Origin: Cinclus cinclus | Lineage: Eukaryota > Chordata > Aves > Passeriformes > Cinclidae | DNA length: 64,000 bases | Direction: 5' to 3' | NCBI RefSeq assembly: GCF_963662255.1 | Contig: NW_026912212.1 | Span: forward strand, 248,001-312,000 | In this document: piece after piece, positions 13,301-25,572 of the stretch | How the letters are laid out: every line of letters starts with the position of its first letter | Numbering within the stretch: position 1 is the first letter of the stretch | Made by a program: the position numbers and the translations under genes | The notes under the pieces: model-generated | Database searches by the model: none | Told to the model about the DNA's origin: nothing | The model's input: only the letters and a program-made list of their open reading frames with translations

Positions 13301-15113
13301 TGCTCCGAGAGGCAGAGAGCACCTCGGCAGACGCAGTGCAGAGGGAAAGGACACAGTATCCGAGGGAGCGTGGCGCCGCTTAGGCGGGCAAAGCAGAAAG
13401 GTGCCGCCCGGCACTGGCTTTGACTCCCTGAGCTTCCTTGCTAGGACAGCAGCTGCCGAAAGCTGGCAACTAGGCTGCCAGAGTGCAGAATGTCGGCGGT
13501 CTGGCACGCCTGCTTGCCGAAAGCCAGGATCAGCGAGACAGCGTGCTAGGCTCTGTTTCACAGCACCCTGGAGAACACGCCCTTGAAGAATGCCCTCTCT
13601 GCTCCGCAAAAGCTCTGCCACAGTGAAGGTGGAAGAAGCAGCCTGTGGCCACGGGCAGAGCTGGTCAACAGCTGCGCCTAACTTGCCCAAGCTGCGAGAG
13701 CATTCTCAGCCGAGTTCTGCTTTGACAGAGCTATTGCTGAACTTTTGCAGCCCCGGAGGCTGCTGAAACCAAGGCTGTGTTCTGCCTCTTCATTCTTGCC
13801 TTCCTGTGCTCCAGCGAGAAGTGAAGCTCTGGCACGGCATTCAGCTTTGCCGCCTCTCTGCACGGAAAGCACTAGACAGAACTAGTGTGCTTCGTGCATG
13901 CTCTCTCCTCGCTTTTATGGTCACTGCTCTGCTTTTTGCTTGGCAGCGTTCCAAGGGTCCACGGCATACCTCTTGCACAGCGAGAGGTGGCCGGCGAGGA
14001 ATACTTGCTGGCTTAAGTCGTTCCATGCTCAAGGCATTCATCAGAGCAACACCATGGGGGAAAAGAGGGGGGAACACTGCAGGACAAATTTCTATGCTGG
14101 AACAGGATTGTCTGCGAGACAGCTCTCCGCAGCGCTAGTATTTGGCCAGGCTGAAATCAGCGCCACGGGAAGCCAATCTGACAAGCGGAGTGCAACGAGC
14201 GCGGCGATATGGGGCCACTTGGCAGGTGGCCGAAGAAAGACGGCTGCCCCGCGAATGGGGTGCCAGAAGGCAAGTTTCAGCAGGGCGTTCCGGGCGAGCT
14301 TAATGTGTAGCCGCAGTTGTTCTAGGCGAGATTGTAGCCGAGAAGCTTTCCGTCTCCATTCACGAGACAAGAAAAGCAGAACGCAATGGTCTAGAGGGTT
14401 GAGAAGAAAAGTGCTCGTAGCGAGCTCGTTGCGGCAGAAGCGAAAGCCAGGAGCAGCGTGCTCGCTGCGAGAAGTAGACGGCGCTTCGCCTCCTTGGGAA
14501 GGAAATGGCGTCTGGGCACGAACGGCAGCCAGCGAAGCTTCAGAACAGCAGGCTGTTCTGCTCAGCGTACGAGCCTGAAGTGAGTGGCAAGGGCTAAGGG
14601 GACAGTTCCAAGGCATCTAGCTTTCCTGCTAGCAATGCCATTTCTACCCTGCTGTGGAAAACATTGTCCTTTGCCCTTCTGCTCCGAGAGGCAGAGAGCA
14701 CCTCGGCAGACGCAGTGCAGAGGGAAAGGACACAGTATCCGAGGGAGCGTGACGCCGCTTAGGCGGGCAAAGCAGAAAGGTGCCGCCCGGCACTGGCTTT
14801 GACTCCCTGAGCTTCCTTGCTAGGACAGCAGCTGCCGAAAGCTGGCAACTAGGCTGCCAGAGTGCAGAATGTCGGCGGTCTGGCACGCCTGCTTGCCGAA
14901 AGCCAGGATCAGCGAGACAGCGTGCTAGGCTCTGTTTCACAGCACCCTGGAGAACACGCCCTTGAAGAATGCCCTCTCTGCTCCGCAAAAGCTCTGCCAC
15001 AGTGAAGGTGGAAGAAGCAGCCTGTGGCCACGGGCAGAGCTGGTCAACAGCTGCGCCTAACTTGCCCAAGCTGCGAGAGCATTCTCAGCCGAGTTCTGCT
15101 TTGACAGAGCTAT

Positions 15114-18100
15114 TGCTGAACTTTTGCAGCCCCGGAGGCTGCTGAAACCAAGGCTGTGTTCTGCCTCTTCATTCTTGCCTTCCTGTGCTCCAGCGAGAAG
15201 TGAAGCTCTGGCACGGCATTCAGCTTTGCCGCCTCTCTGCACGGAAAGCACTAGACAGAACTAGTGTGCTTCGTGCATGCTCTCTCCTCGCTTTTATGGT
15301 CACTGCTCTGCTTTTTGCTTGGCAGCGTTCCAAGGGTCCACGGCATACCTCTTGCACAGCGAGAGGTGGCCGGCGAGGAATACTTGCTGGCTTAAGTCGT
15401 TCCATGCTCAAGGCATTCATCAGAGCAACACCATGGGGGAAAAGAGGGGGGAACATCGCAGGACAAATTTCTATGCTGGAACAGGATTGTCTGCGAGACA
15501 GCTCTCCGCAGCGCTAGTATTTGGCCAGGCTGAAATCAGCGCCACGGGAAGCCAATCTGACAAGCGGAGTGCAACGAGCGCGGCGATATGGGGCCACTTG
15601 GCAGGTGGCCGAAGAAAGACGGCTGCCCCGCGAATGTGGTGCCAGAAGGCAAGTTTCAGCAGGGCGTTCCGGGCGAGCTTAATGTGTAGCCGCAGTTGTT
15701 CTAGGCGAGATTGTAGCCGAGAAGCTTTCCGTCTCCATTCACGAGACAAGAAAAGCAGAACGCAATGGTCTAGAGGGTTGAGAAGAAAAGTGCTCGTAGC
15801 GAGCTCGTTGCGGCAGAAGCGAAAGCCAGGAGCAGCGTGCTCGCTGCGAGAAGTAGACGGCGCTTCGCCTCCTTGGGAAGGAAATCGCGTCTGGGCACGA
15901 ACGGCAGCCAGCGAAGCTTCAGAACAGCAGGCTGTTCTGCTCAGCGTACGAGCCTGAAGTGAGTGGCAAGGGCTAAGGGGACAGTTCCAAGGCATCTAGC
16001 TTTCCTGCTAGCAATGCCATTTCTACCCTGCTCCTTTGCCCTTCTGCTCCGAGAGGCAGAGAGCACCTCGGCAGACGCAGTGCAGAGGGAAAGGACACAG
16101 TATCCGAGGGAGCGTGGCGCCGCTTAGGCGGGCAAAGCAGAAAGGTGCCGCCCGGCACTGGCTTTGACTCCCTGAGCTTCCTTGCTAGGACAGCAGCCGC
16201 CGAAAGCTGGCAACTAGGCTGCCAGAGTGCAGAATGTCGGCGGTCTGGCACGCCTGCTTGCCGAAAGCCAGGATCAGCGAGACAGCGTGCTAGGCTCTGT
16301 TTCACAGCACCCTGGAGAACACGCCCTTGAAGAATGCCCTCTCTGCTCCGCAAAAGCTCTGCCACAGTGAAGGTGGAAGAAGCAGCCTGTGGCCACGGGC
16401 AGAGCTGGTCAACAGCTGCGCCTAACTTGCCCAAGCTGCGAGAGCATTCTCAGCCGAGTTCTGCTTTGACAGAGCTATTGCTGAACTTTTGCAGCCCCGG
16501 AGGCTGCTGAAACCAAGGCTGTGTTCTGCCTCTTCATTCTTGCCTTCCTGTGCTCCAGCGAGAAGTGAAGCTCTGGCACGGCATTCAGCTTTGCCGCCTC
16601 TCTGCACGGAAAGCACTAGACAGAACTAGTGTGCTTCGTGCATGCTCTCTCCTCGCTTTTATGGTCACTGCTCTGCTTTTTGCTTGGCAGCGTTCCAAGG
16701 GTCCACGGCATACCTCTTGCACAGCGAGAGGTGGCCGGCGAGGAATACTTGCTGGCTTAAGTCGTTCCATGCTCAAGGCATTCATCAGAGCAACACCATG
16801 GGGGAAAAGAGGGGGGAACACTGCAGGACAAATTTCTATGCTGGAACAGGATTGTCTGCGAGACAGCTCTCCGCAGCGCTAGTATTTGGCCAGGCTGAAA
16901 TCAGCGCCACGGGAAGCCAATCTGACAAGCGGAGTGCAACGAGCGCGGCGATATGGGGCCACTTGGCAGGTGGCCGAAGAAAGACGGCTGCCCCGCGAAT
17001 GGGGTGCCAGAAGGCAAGTTTCAGCAGGGCGTTGCGGGCGAGCTTAATGTGTAGCCGCAGTTGTTCTAGGCGAGATTGTAGCCGAGAAGCTTTCCGTCTC
17101 CATTCACGAGACAAGAAAAGCAGAACGCAATGGTCTAGAGGGTTGAGAAGAAAAGTGCTCGTAGCGAGCTCGTTGCGGCAGAAGCGAAAGCCAGGAGCAG
17201 CGTGCTCGCTGCGAGAAGTAGACGGCGCTTCGCCTCCTTGGGAAGGAAATCGCGTCTGGGCACGAACGGCAGCCAGCGAAGCTTCAGAACAGCAGGCTGT
17301 TCTGCTCATCGTACGAGCCTGAAGTGAGTGGCAAGGGCTAAGGGGACAGTTCCAAGGCATCTAGCTTTCCTGCTAGCAATGCCATTTCTACCCTGCTGTG
17401 GAAAACATTGTCCTTTGCCCTTCTGCTCCGCGAGGCAGAGAGCACCTCGGCAGACGCAGTGCAGAGGGAAAGGACACAGTATCCGAGGGAGCGTGACGCC
17501 GCTTAGGCGGGCAAAGCAGAAAGGTGCCGCCCGGCACTGGCTTTGACTCCCTGAGCTTCCTTGCTAGGACAGCAGCTGCCGAAAGCTGGCAACTAGGCTG
17601 CCAGAGTGCAGAATGTCGGCGGTCTGGCACGCCTGCTTGCCGAAAGCCAGGATCAGCGAGACAGCGTGCTAGGCTCTGTTTCACAGCACCCTGGAGAACA
17701 CGCCCTTGAAGAATGCCCTCTCTGCTCCGCAAAAGCTCTGCCACAGTGAAGGTGGAAGAAGCAGCCTGTGGCCACGGGCAGAGCTGGTCAACAGCTGCGC
17801 CTAACTTGCCCAAGCTGCGAGAGCATTCTCAGCCGAGTTCTGCTTTGACAGAGCTATTGCTGAACTTTTGCAGCCCCGGAGGCTGCTGAAACCAAGGCTG
17901 TGTTCTGCCTCTTCATTCTTGCCTTCCTGTGCTCCAGCGAGAAGTGAAGCTCTGGCACGGCATTCAGCTTTGCCGCCTCTCTGCACGGAAAGCACTAGAC
18001 AGAACTAGTGTGCTTCGTGCATGCTCTCTCCTCGCTTTTATGGTCACTGCTCTGCTTTTTGCTTGGCAGCGTTCCAAGGGTCCACGGCATACCTCTTGCA

Positions 18101-20601
18101 CAGCGAGAGGTGGCCGGCGAGGAATACTTGCTGGCTTAAGTCGTTCCATGCTCAAGGCATTCATCAGAGCAACACCATGGGGGAAAAGAGGGGGGAACAT
18201 TGCAGGACAAATTTCTATGCTGGAACAGGATTGTCTGCGAGACAGCTCTCCGCAGCGCTAGTATTTGGCCAGGCTGAAATCAGCGCCACGGGAAGCCAAT
18301 CTGACAAGCGGAGTGCAACGAGCGCGGCGATATGGGGCCACTTGGCAGGTGGCCGAAGAAAGACGGCTGCCCCGCGAATGTGGTGCCAGAAGGCAAGTTT
18401 CAGCAGGGCGTTCCGGGCGAGCTTAATGTGTAGCCGCAGTTGTTCTAGGCGAGATTGTAGCCGAGAAGCTTTCCGTCTCCATTCACGAGACAAGAAAAGC
18501 AGAACGCAATGGTCTAGAGGGTTGAGAAGAAAAGTGCTCGTAGCGAGCTCGTTGCGGCAGAAGCGAAAGCCAGGAGCAGCGTGCTCGCTGCGAGAAGTAG
18601 ACGGCGCTTCGCCTCCTTGGGAAGGAAATCGCGTCTGGGCACGAACGGCAGCCAGCGAAGCTTCAGAACAGCAGGCTGTTCTGCTCAGCGTACGAGCCTG
18701 AAGTGAGTGGCAAGGGCTAAGGGGACAGTTCCAAGGCATCTAGCTTTCCTGCTAGCAATGCCATTTCTACCCTGCTCCTTTGCCCTTCTGCTCCGAGAGG
18801 CAGAGAGCACCTCGGCAGACGCAGTGCAGAGGGAAAGGACACAGTATCCGAGGGAGCGTGGCGCCGCTTAGGCGGGCAAAGCAGAAAGGTGCCGCCCGGC
18901 ACTGGCTTTGACTCCCTGAGCTTCCTTGCTAGGACAGCAGCCGCCGAAAGCTGGCAACTAGGCTGCCAGAGTGCAGAATGTCGGCGGTCTGGCACGCCTG
19001 CTTGCCGAAAGCCAGGATCAGCGAGACAGCGTGCTAGGCTCTGTTTCACAGCACCCTGGAGAACACGCCCTTGAAGAATGCCCTCTCTGCTCCGCAAAAG
19101 CTCTGCCACAGTGAAGGTGGAAGAAGCAGCCTGTGGCCACGGGCAGAGCTGGTCAACAGCTGCGCCTAACTTGCCCAAGCTGCGAGAGCATTCTCAGCCG
19201 AGTTCTGCTTTGACAGAGCTATTGCTGAACTTTTGCAGCCCCGGAGGCTGCTGAAACCAAGGCTGTGTTCTGCCTCTTCATTCTTGCCTTCCTGTGCTCC
19301 AGCGAGAAGTGAAGCTCTGGCACGGCATTCAGCTTTGCCGCCTCTCTGCACGGAAAGCACTAGACAGAACTAGTGTGCTTCGTGCATGCTCTCTCCTCGC
19401 TTTTATGGTCACTGCTCTGCTTTTTGCTTGGCAGCGTTCCAAGGGTCCACGGCATACCTCTTGCACAGCGAGAGGTGGCCGGCGAGGAATACTTGCTGGC
19501 TTAAGTCGTTCCATGCTCAAGGCATTCATCAGAGCAACACCATGGGGGAAAAGAGGGGGGAACACTGCAGGACAAATTTCTATGCTGGAACAGGATTGTC
19601 TGCGAGACAGCTCTCCGCAGCGCTAGTATTTGGCCAGGCTGAAATCAGCGCCACGGGAAGCCAATCTGACAAGCGGAGTGCAACGAGCGCGGCGATATGG
19701 GGCCACTTGGCAGGTGGCCGAAGAAAGACGGCTGCCCCGCGAATGGGGTGCCAGAAGGCAAGTTTCAGCAGGGCGTTGCGGGCGAGCTTAATGTGTAGCC
19801 GCAGTTGTTCTAGGCGAGATTGTAGCCGAGAAGCTTTCCGTCTCCATTCACGAGACAAGAAAAGCAGAACGCAATGGTCTAGAGGGTTGAGAAGAAAAGT
19901 GCTCGTAGCGAGCTCGTTGCGGCAGAAGCGAAAGCCAGGAGCAGCGTGCTCGCTGCGAGAAGTAGACGGCGCTTCGCCTCCTTGGGAAGGAAATCGCGTC
20001 TGGGCACGAACGGCAGCCAGCGAAGCTTCAGAACAGCAGGCTGTTCTGCTCATCGTACGAGCCTGAAGTGAGTGGCAAGGGCTAAGGGGACAGTTCCAAG
20101 GCATCTAGCTTTCCTGCTAGCAATGCCATTTCTACCCTGCTGTGGAAAACATTGTCCTTTGCCCTTCTGCTCCGCGAGGCAGAGAGCACCTCGGCAGACG
20201 CAGTGCAGAGGGAAAGGACACAGTATCCGAGGGAGCGTGACGCCGCTTAGGCGGGCAAAGCAGAAAGGTGCCGCCCGGCACTGGCTTTGACTCCCTGAGC
20301 TTCCTTGCTAGGACAGCAGCTGCCGAAAGCTGGCAACTAGGCTGCCAGAGTGCAGAATGTCGGCGGTCTGGCACGCCTGCTTGCCGAAAGCCAGGATCAG
20401 CGAGACAGCGTGCTAGGCTCTGTTTCACAGCACCCTGGAGAACACGCCCTTGAAGAATGCCCTCTCTGCTCCGCAAAAGCTCTGCCACAGTGAAGGTGGA
20501 AGAAGCAGCCTGTGGCCACGGGCAGAGCTGGTCAACAGCTGCGCCTAACTTGCCCAAGCTGCGAGAGCATTCTCAGCCGAGTTCTGCTTTGACAGAGCTA
20601 T
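15114..20601 (+). repeat. Tandem duplication of a 2744-bp short+long dimer
   Basis: Units starting at 15114 and 17858 are short and share the tgtggtgcc, gcgttccgg and cagccgcc variants. Units starting at 16479 and 19223 are long and share ctcatcg and cgcgagg. The pair is therefore repeated with a 2744-bp period. One difference is visible: the first short unit reads aacatcgcagg where the second reads aacattgcagg. Confidence 0.8.
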
Positions 20602-21449
20602 TGCTGAACTTTTGCAGCCCCGGAGGCTGCTGAAACCAAGGCTGTGTTCTGCCTCTTCATTCTTGCCTTCCTGTGCTCCAGCGAGAAGTGAAGCTCTGGC
20701 ACGGCATTCAGCTTTGCCGCCTCTCTGCACGGAAAGCACTAGACAGAACTAGTGTGCTTCGTGCATGCTCTCTCCTCGCTTTTATGGTCACTGCTCTGCT
20801 TTTTGCTTGGCAGCGTTCCAAGGGTCCACGGCATACCTCTTGCACAGCGAGAGGTGGCCGGCGAGGAATACTTGCTGGCTTAAGTCGTTCCATGCTCAAG
20901 GCATTCATCAGAGCAACACCATGGGGGAAAAGAGGGGGGAACACTGCAGGACAAATTTCTATGCTGGAACAGGATTGTCTGCGAGACAGCTCTCCGCAGC
21001 GCTAGTATTTGGCCAGGCTGAAATCAGCGCCACGGGAAGCCAATCTGACAAGCGGAGTGCAACGAGCGCGGCGATATGGGGCCACTTGGCAGGTGGCCGA
21101 AGAAAGACGGCTGCCCCGCGAATGGGGTGCCAGAAGGCAAGTTTCAGCAGGGCGTTGCGGGCGAGCTTAATGTGTAGCCGCAGTTGTTCTAGGCGAGATT
21201 GTAGCCGAGAAGCTTTCCGTCTCCATTCACGAGACAAGAAAAGCAGAACGCAATGGTCTAGAGGGTTGAGAAGAAAAGTGCTCGTAGCGAGCTCGTTGCG
21301 GCAGAAGCGAAAGCCAGGAGCAGCGTGCTCGCTGCGAGAAGTAGACGTCGCTTCGCCTCCTTGGGAAGGAAATGGCGTCTGGGCACGAACGGCAGCCAGC
21401 GAAGCTTCAGAACAGCAGGCTGTTCTGCTCAGCGTACGAGCCTGAAGTG

Positions 21450-24400
21450 AGTGGCAAGGGCTAAGGGGACAGTTCCAAGGCATCTAGCTTTCCTGCTAGC
21501 AATGCCATTTCTACCCTGCTGTGGAAAACATTGTCCTTTGCCCTTCTGCTCCGAGAGGCAGAGAGCACCTCGGCAGACGCAGTGCAGAGGGAAAGGACAC
21601 AGTATCCGAGGGAGCGTGGCGCCGCTTAGGCGGGCAAAGCAGAAAGGTGCCGCCCGGCACTGGCTTTGACTCCCTGAGCTTCCTTGCTAGGACAGCAGCT
21701 GCCGAAAGCTGGCAACTAGGCTGCCAGAGTGCAGAATGTCGGCGGTCTGGCACGCCTGCTTGCCGAAAGCCAGGATCAGCGAGACAGCGTGCTAGGCTCT
21801 GTTTCACAGCACCCTGGAGAACACGCCCTTGAAGAATGCCCTCTCTGCTCCGCAAAAGCTCTGCCACAGTGAAGGTGGAAGAAGCAGCCTGTGGCCACGG
21901 GCAGAGCTGGTCAACAGCTGCGCCTAACTTGCCCAAGCTGCGAGAGCATTCTCAGCCGAGTTCTGCTTTGACAGAGCTATTGCTGAACTTTTGCAGCCCC
22001 GGAGGCTGCTGAAACCAAGGCTGTGTTCTGCCTCTTCATTCTTGCCTTCCTGTGCTCCAGCGAGAAGTGAAGCTCTGGCACGGCATTCAGCTTTGCCGCC
22101 TCTCTGCACGGAAAGCACTAGACAGAACTAGTGTGCTTCGTGCATGCTCTCTCCTCGCTTTTATGGTCACTGCTCTGCTTTTTGCTTGGCAGCGTTCCAA
22201 GGGTCCACGGCATACCTCTTGCGCAGCGAGAGGTGGCCGGCGAGGAATACTTGCTGGCTTAAGTCGTTCCATGCTCAAGGCATTCATCAGAGCAACACCA
22301 TGGGGGAAAAGAGGGGGGAACACTGCAGGACAAATTTCTATGCTGGAACAGGATTGTCTGCGAGACAGCTCTCCGCAGCGCTAGTATTTGGCCAGGCTGA
22401 AATCAGCGCCACGGGAAGCCAATCTGACAAGCGGAGTGCAACGAGCGCGGCGATATGGGGCCACTTGGCAGGTGGCCGAAGAAAGACGGCTGCCCCGCGA
22501 ATGGGGTGCCAGAAGGCAAGTTTCAGCAGGGCGTTCCGGGCGAGCTTAATGTGTAGCCGCAGTTGTTCTAGGCGAGATTGTAGCCGAGAAGCTTTCCGTC
22601 TCCATTCACGAGACAAGAAAAGCAGAACGCAATGGTCTAGAGGGTTGAGAAGAAAAGTGCTCGTAGCGAGCTCGTTGCGGCAGAAGCGAAAGCCAGGAGC
22701 AGCGTGCTCGCTGCGAGAAGTAGACGGCGCTTCGCCTCCTTGGGAAGGAAATGGCGTCTGGGCACGAACGGCAGCCAGCGAAGCTTCAGAACAGCAGGCT
22801 GTTCTGCTCAGCGTACGAGCCTGAAGTGAGTGGCAAGGGCTAAGGGGACAGTTCCAAGGCATCTAGCTTTCCTGCTAGCAATGCCATTTCTACCCTGCTG
22901 TGGAAAACATTGTCCTTTGCCCTTCTGCTCCGAGAGGCAGAGAGCACCTCGGCAGACGCAGTGCAGAGGGAAAGGACACAGTATCCGAGGGAGCGTGACG
23001 CCGCTTAGGCGGGCAAAGCAGAAAGGTGCCGCCCGGCACTGGCTTTGACTCCCTGAGCTTCCTTGCTAGGACAGCAGCTGCCGAAAGCTGGCAACTAGGC
23101 TGCCAGAGTGCAGAATGTCGGCGGTCTGGCACGCCTGCTTGCCGAAAGCCAGGATCAGCGAGACAGCGTGCTAGGCTCTGTTTCACAGCACCCTGGAGAA
23201 CACGCCCTTGAAGAATGCCCTCTCTGCTCCGCAAAAGCTCTGCCACAGTGAAGGTGGAAGAAGCAGCCTGTGGCCACGGGCAGAGCTGGTCAACAGCTGC
23301 GCCTAACTTGCCCAAGCTGCGAGAGCATTCTCAGCCGAGTTCTGCTTTGACAGAGCTATTGCTGAACTTTTGCAGCCCCGGAGGCTGCTGAAACCAAGGC
23401 TGTGTTCTGCCTCTTCATTCTTGCCTTCCTGTGCTCCAGCGAGAAGTGAAGCTCTGGCACGGCATTCAGCTTTGCCGCCTCTCTGCACGGAAAGCACTAG
23501 ACAGAACTAGTGTGCTTCGTGCATGCTCTCTCCTCGCTTTTATGGTCACTGCTCTGCTTTTTGCTTGGCAGCGTTCCAAGGGTCCACGGCATACCTCTTG
23601 CACAGCGAGAGGTGGCCGGCGAGGAATACTTGCTGGCTTAAGTCGTTCCATGCTCAAGGCATTCATCAGAGCAACACCATGGGGGAAAAGAGGGGGGAAC
23701 ATTGCAGGACAAATTTCTATGCTGGAACAGGATTGTCTGCGAGACAGCTCTCCGCAGCGCTAGTATTTGGCCAGGCTGAAATCAGCGCCACGGGAAGCCA
23801 ATCTGACAAGCGGAGTGCAACGAGCGCGGCGATATGGGGCCACTTGGCAGGTGGCCGAAGAAAGACGGCTGCCCCGCGAATGTGGTGCCAGAAGGCAAGT
23901 TTCAGCAGGGCGTTCCGGGCGAGCTTAATGTGTAGCCGCAGTTGTTCTAGGCGAGATTGTAGCCGAGAAGCTTTCCGTCTCCATTCACGAGACAAGAAAA
24001 GCAGAACGCAATGGTCTAGAGGGTTGAGAAGAAAAGTGCTCGTAGCGAGCTCGTTGCGGCAGAAGCGAAAGCCAGGAGCAGCGTGCTCGCTGCGAGAAGT
24101 AGACGGCGCTTCGCCTCCTTGGGAAGGAAATCGCGTCTGGGCACGAACGGCAGCCAGCGAAGCTTCAGAACAGCAGGCTGTTCTGCTCAGCGTACGAGCC
24201 TGAAGTGAGTGGCAAGGGCTAAGGGGACAGTTCCAAGGCATCTAGCTTTCCTGCTAGCAATGCCATTTCTACCCTGCTCCTTTGCCCTTCTGCTCCGAGA
24301 GGCAGAGAGCACCTCGGCAGACGCAGTGCAGAGGGAAAGGACACAGTATCCGAGGGAGCGTGGCGCCGCTTAGGCGGGCAAAGCAGAAAGGTGCCGCCCG

Positions 24401-25572
24401 GCACTGGCTTTGACTCCCTGAGCTTCCTTGCTAGGACAGCAGCCGCCGAAAGCTGGCAACTAGGCTGCCAGAGTGCAGAATGTCGGCGGTCTGGCACGCC
24501 TGCTTGCCGAAAGCCAGGATCAGCGAGACAGCGTGCTAGGCTCTGTTTCACAGCACCCTGGAGAACACGCCCTTGAAGAATGCCCTCTCTGCTCCGCAAA
24601 AGCTCTGCCACAGTGAAGGTGGAAGAAGCAGCCTGTGGCCACGGGCAGAGCTGGTCAACAGCTGCGCCTAACTTGCCCAAGCTGCGAGAGCATTCTCAGC
24701 CGAGTTCTGCTTTGACAGAGCTATTGCTGAACTTTTGCAGCCCCGGAGGCTGCTGAAACCAAGGCTGTGTTCTGCCTCTTCATTCTTGCCTTCCTGTGCT
24801 CCAGCGAGAAGTGAAGCTCTGGCACGGCATTCAGCTTTGCCGCCTCTCTGCACGGAAAGCACTAGACAGAACTAGTGTGCTTCGTGCATGCTCTCTCCTC
24901 GCTTTTATGGTCACTGCTCTGCTTTTTGCTTGGCAGCGTTCCAAGGGTCCACGGCATACCTCTTGCACAGCGAGAGGTGGCCGGCGAGGAATACTTGCTG
25001 GCTTAAGTCGTTCCATGCTCAAGGCATTCATCAGAGCAACACCATGGGGGAAAAGAGGGGGGAACACTGCAGGACAAATTTCTATGCTGGAACAGGATTG
25101 TCTGCGAGACAGCTCTCCGCAGCGCTAGTATTTGGCCAGGCTGAAATCAGCGCCACGGGAAGCCAATCTGACAAGCGGAGTGCAACGAGCGCGGCGATAT
25201 GGGGCCACTTGGCAGGTGGCCGAAGAAAGACGGCTGCCCCGCGAATGGGGTGCCAGAAGGCAAGTTTCAGCAGGGCGTTGCGGGCGAGCTTAATGTGTAG
25301 CCGCAGTTGTTCTAGGCGAGATTGTAGCCGAGAAGCTTTCCGTCTCCATTCACGAGACAAGAAAAGCAGAACGCAATGGTCTAGAGGGTTGAGAAGAAAA
25401 GTGCTCGTAGCGAGCTCGTTGCGGCAGAAGCGAAAGCCAGGAGCAGCGTGCTCGCTGCGAGAAGTAGACGGCGCTTCGCCTCCTTGGGAAGGAAATCGCG
25501 TCTGGGCACGAACGGCAGCCAGCGAAGCTTCAGAACAGCAGGCTGTTCTGCTCATCGTACGAGCCTGAAGTG
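21450..25572 (+). repeat. Higher-order repeat copy 1 (4123 bp)
   Basis: This copy comprises the tail of a long unit (gagagg with gtggcgcc), a long unit with the rare cttgcgcagc variant, a short unit with tgtggtgcc/gcgttccgg/cagccgcc, and the head of a long unit ending in ctcatcg. The same ordered combination recurs exactly 4123 bp to the right. Limits are approximate because copies differ only at scattered bases. Confidence 0.75.
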
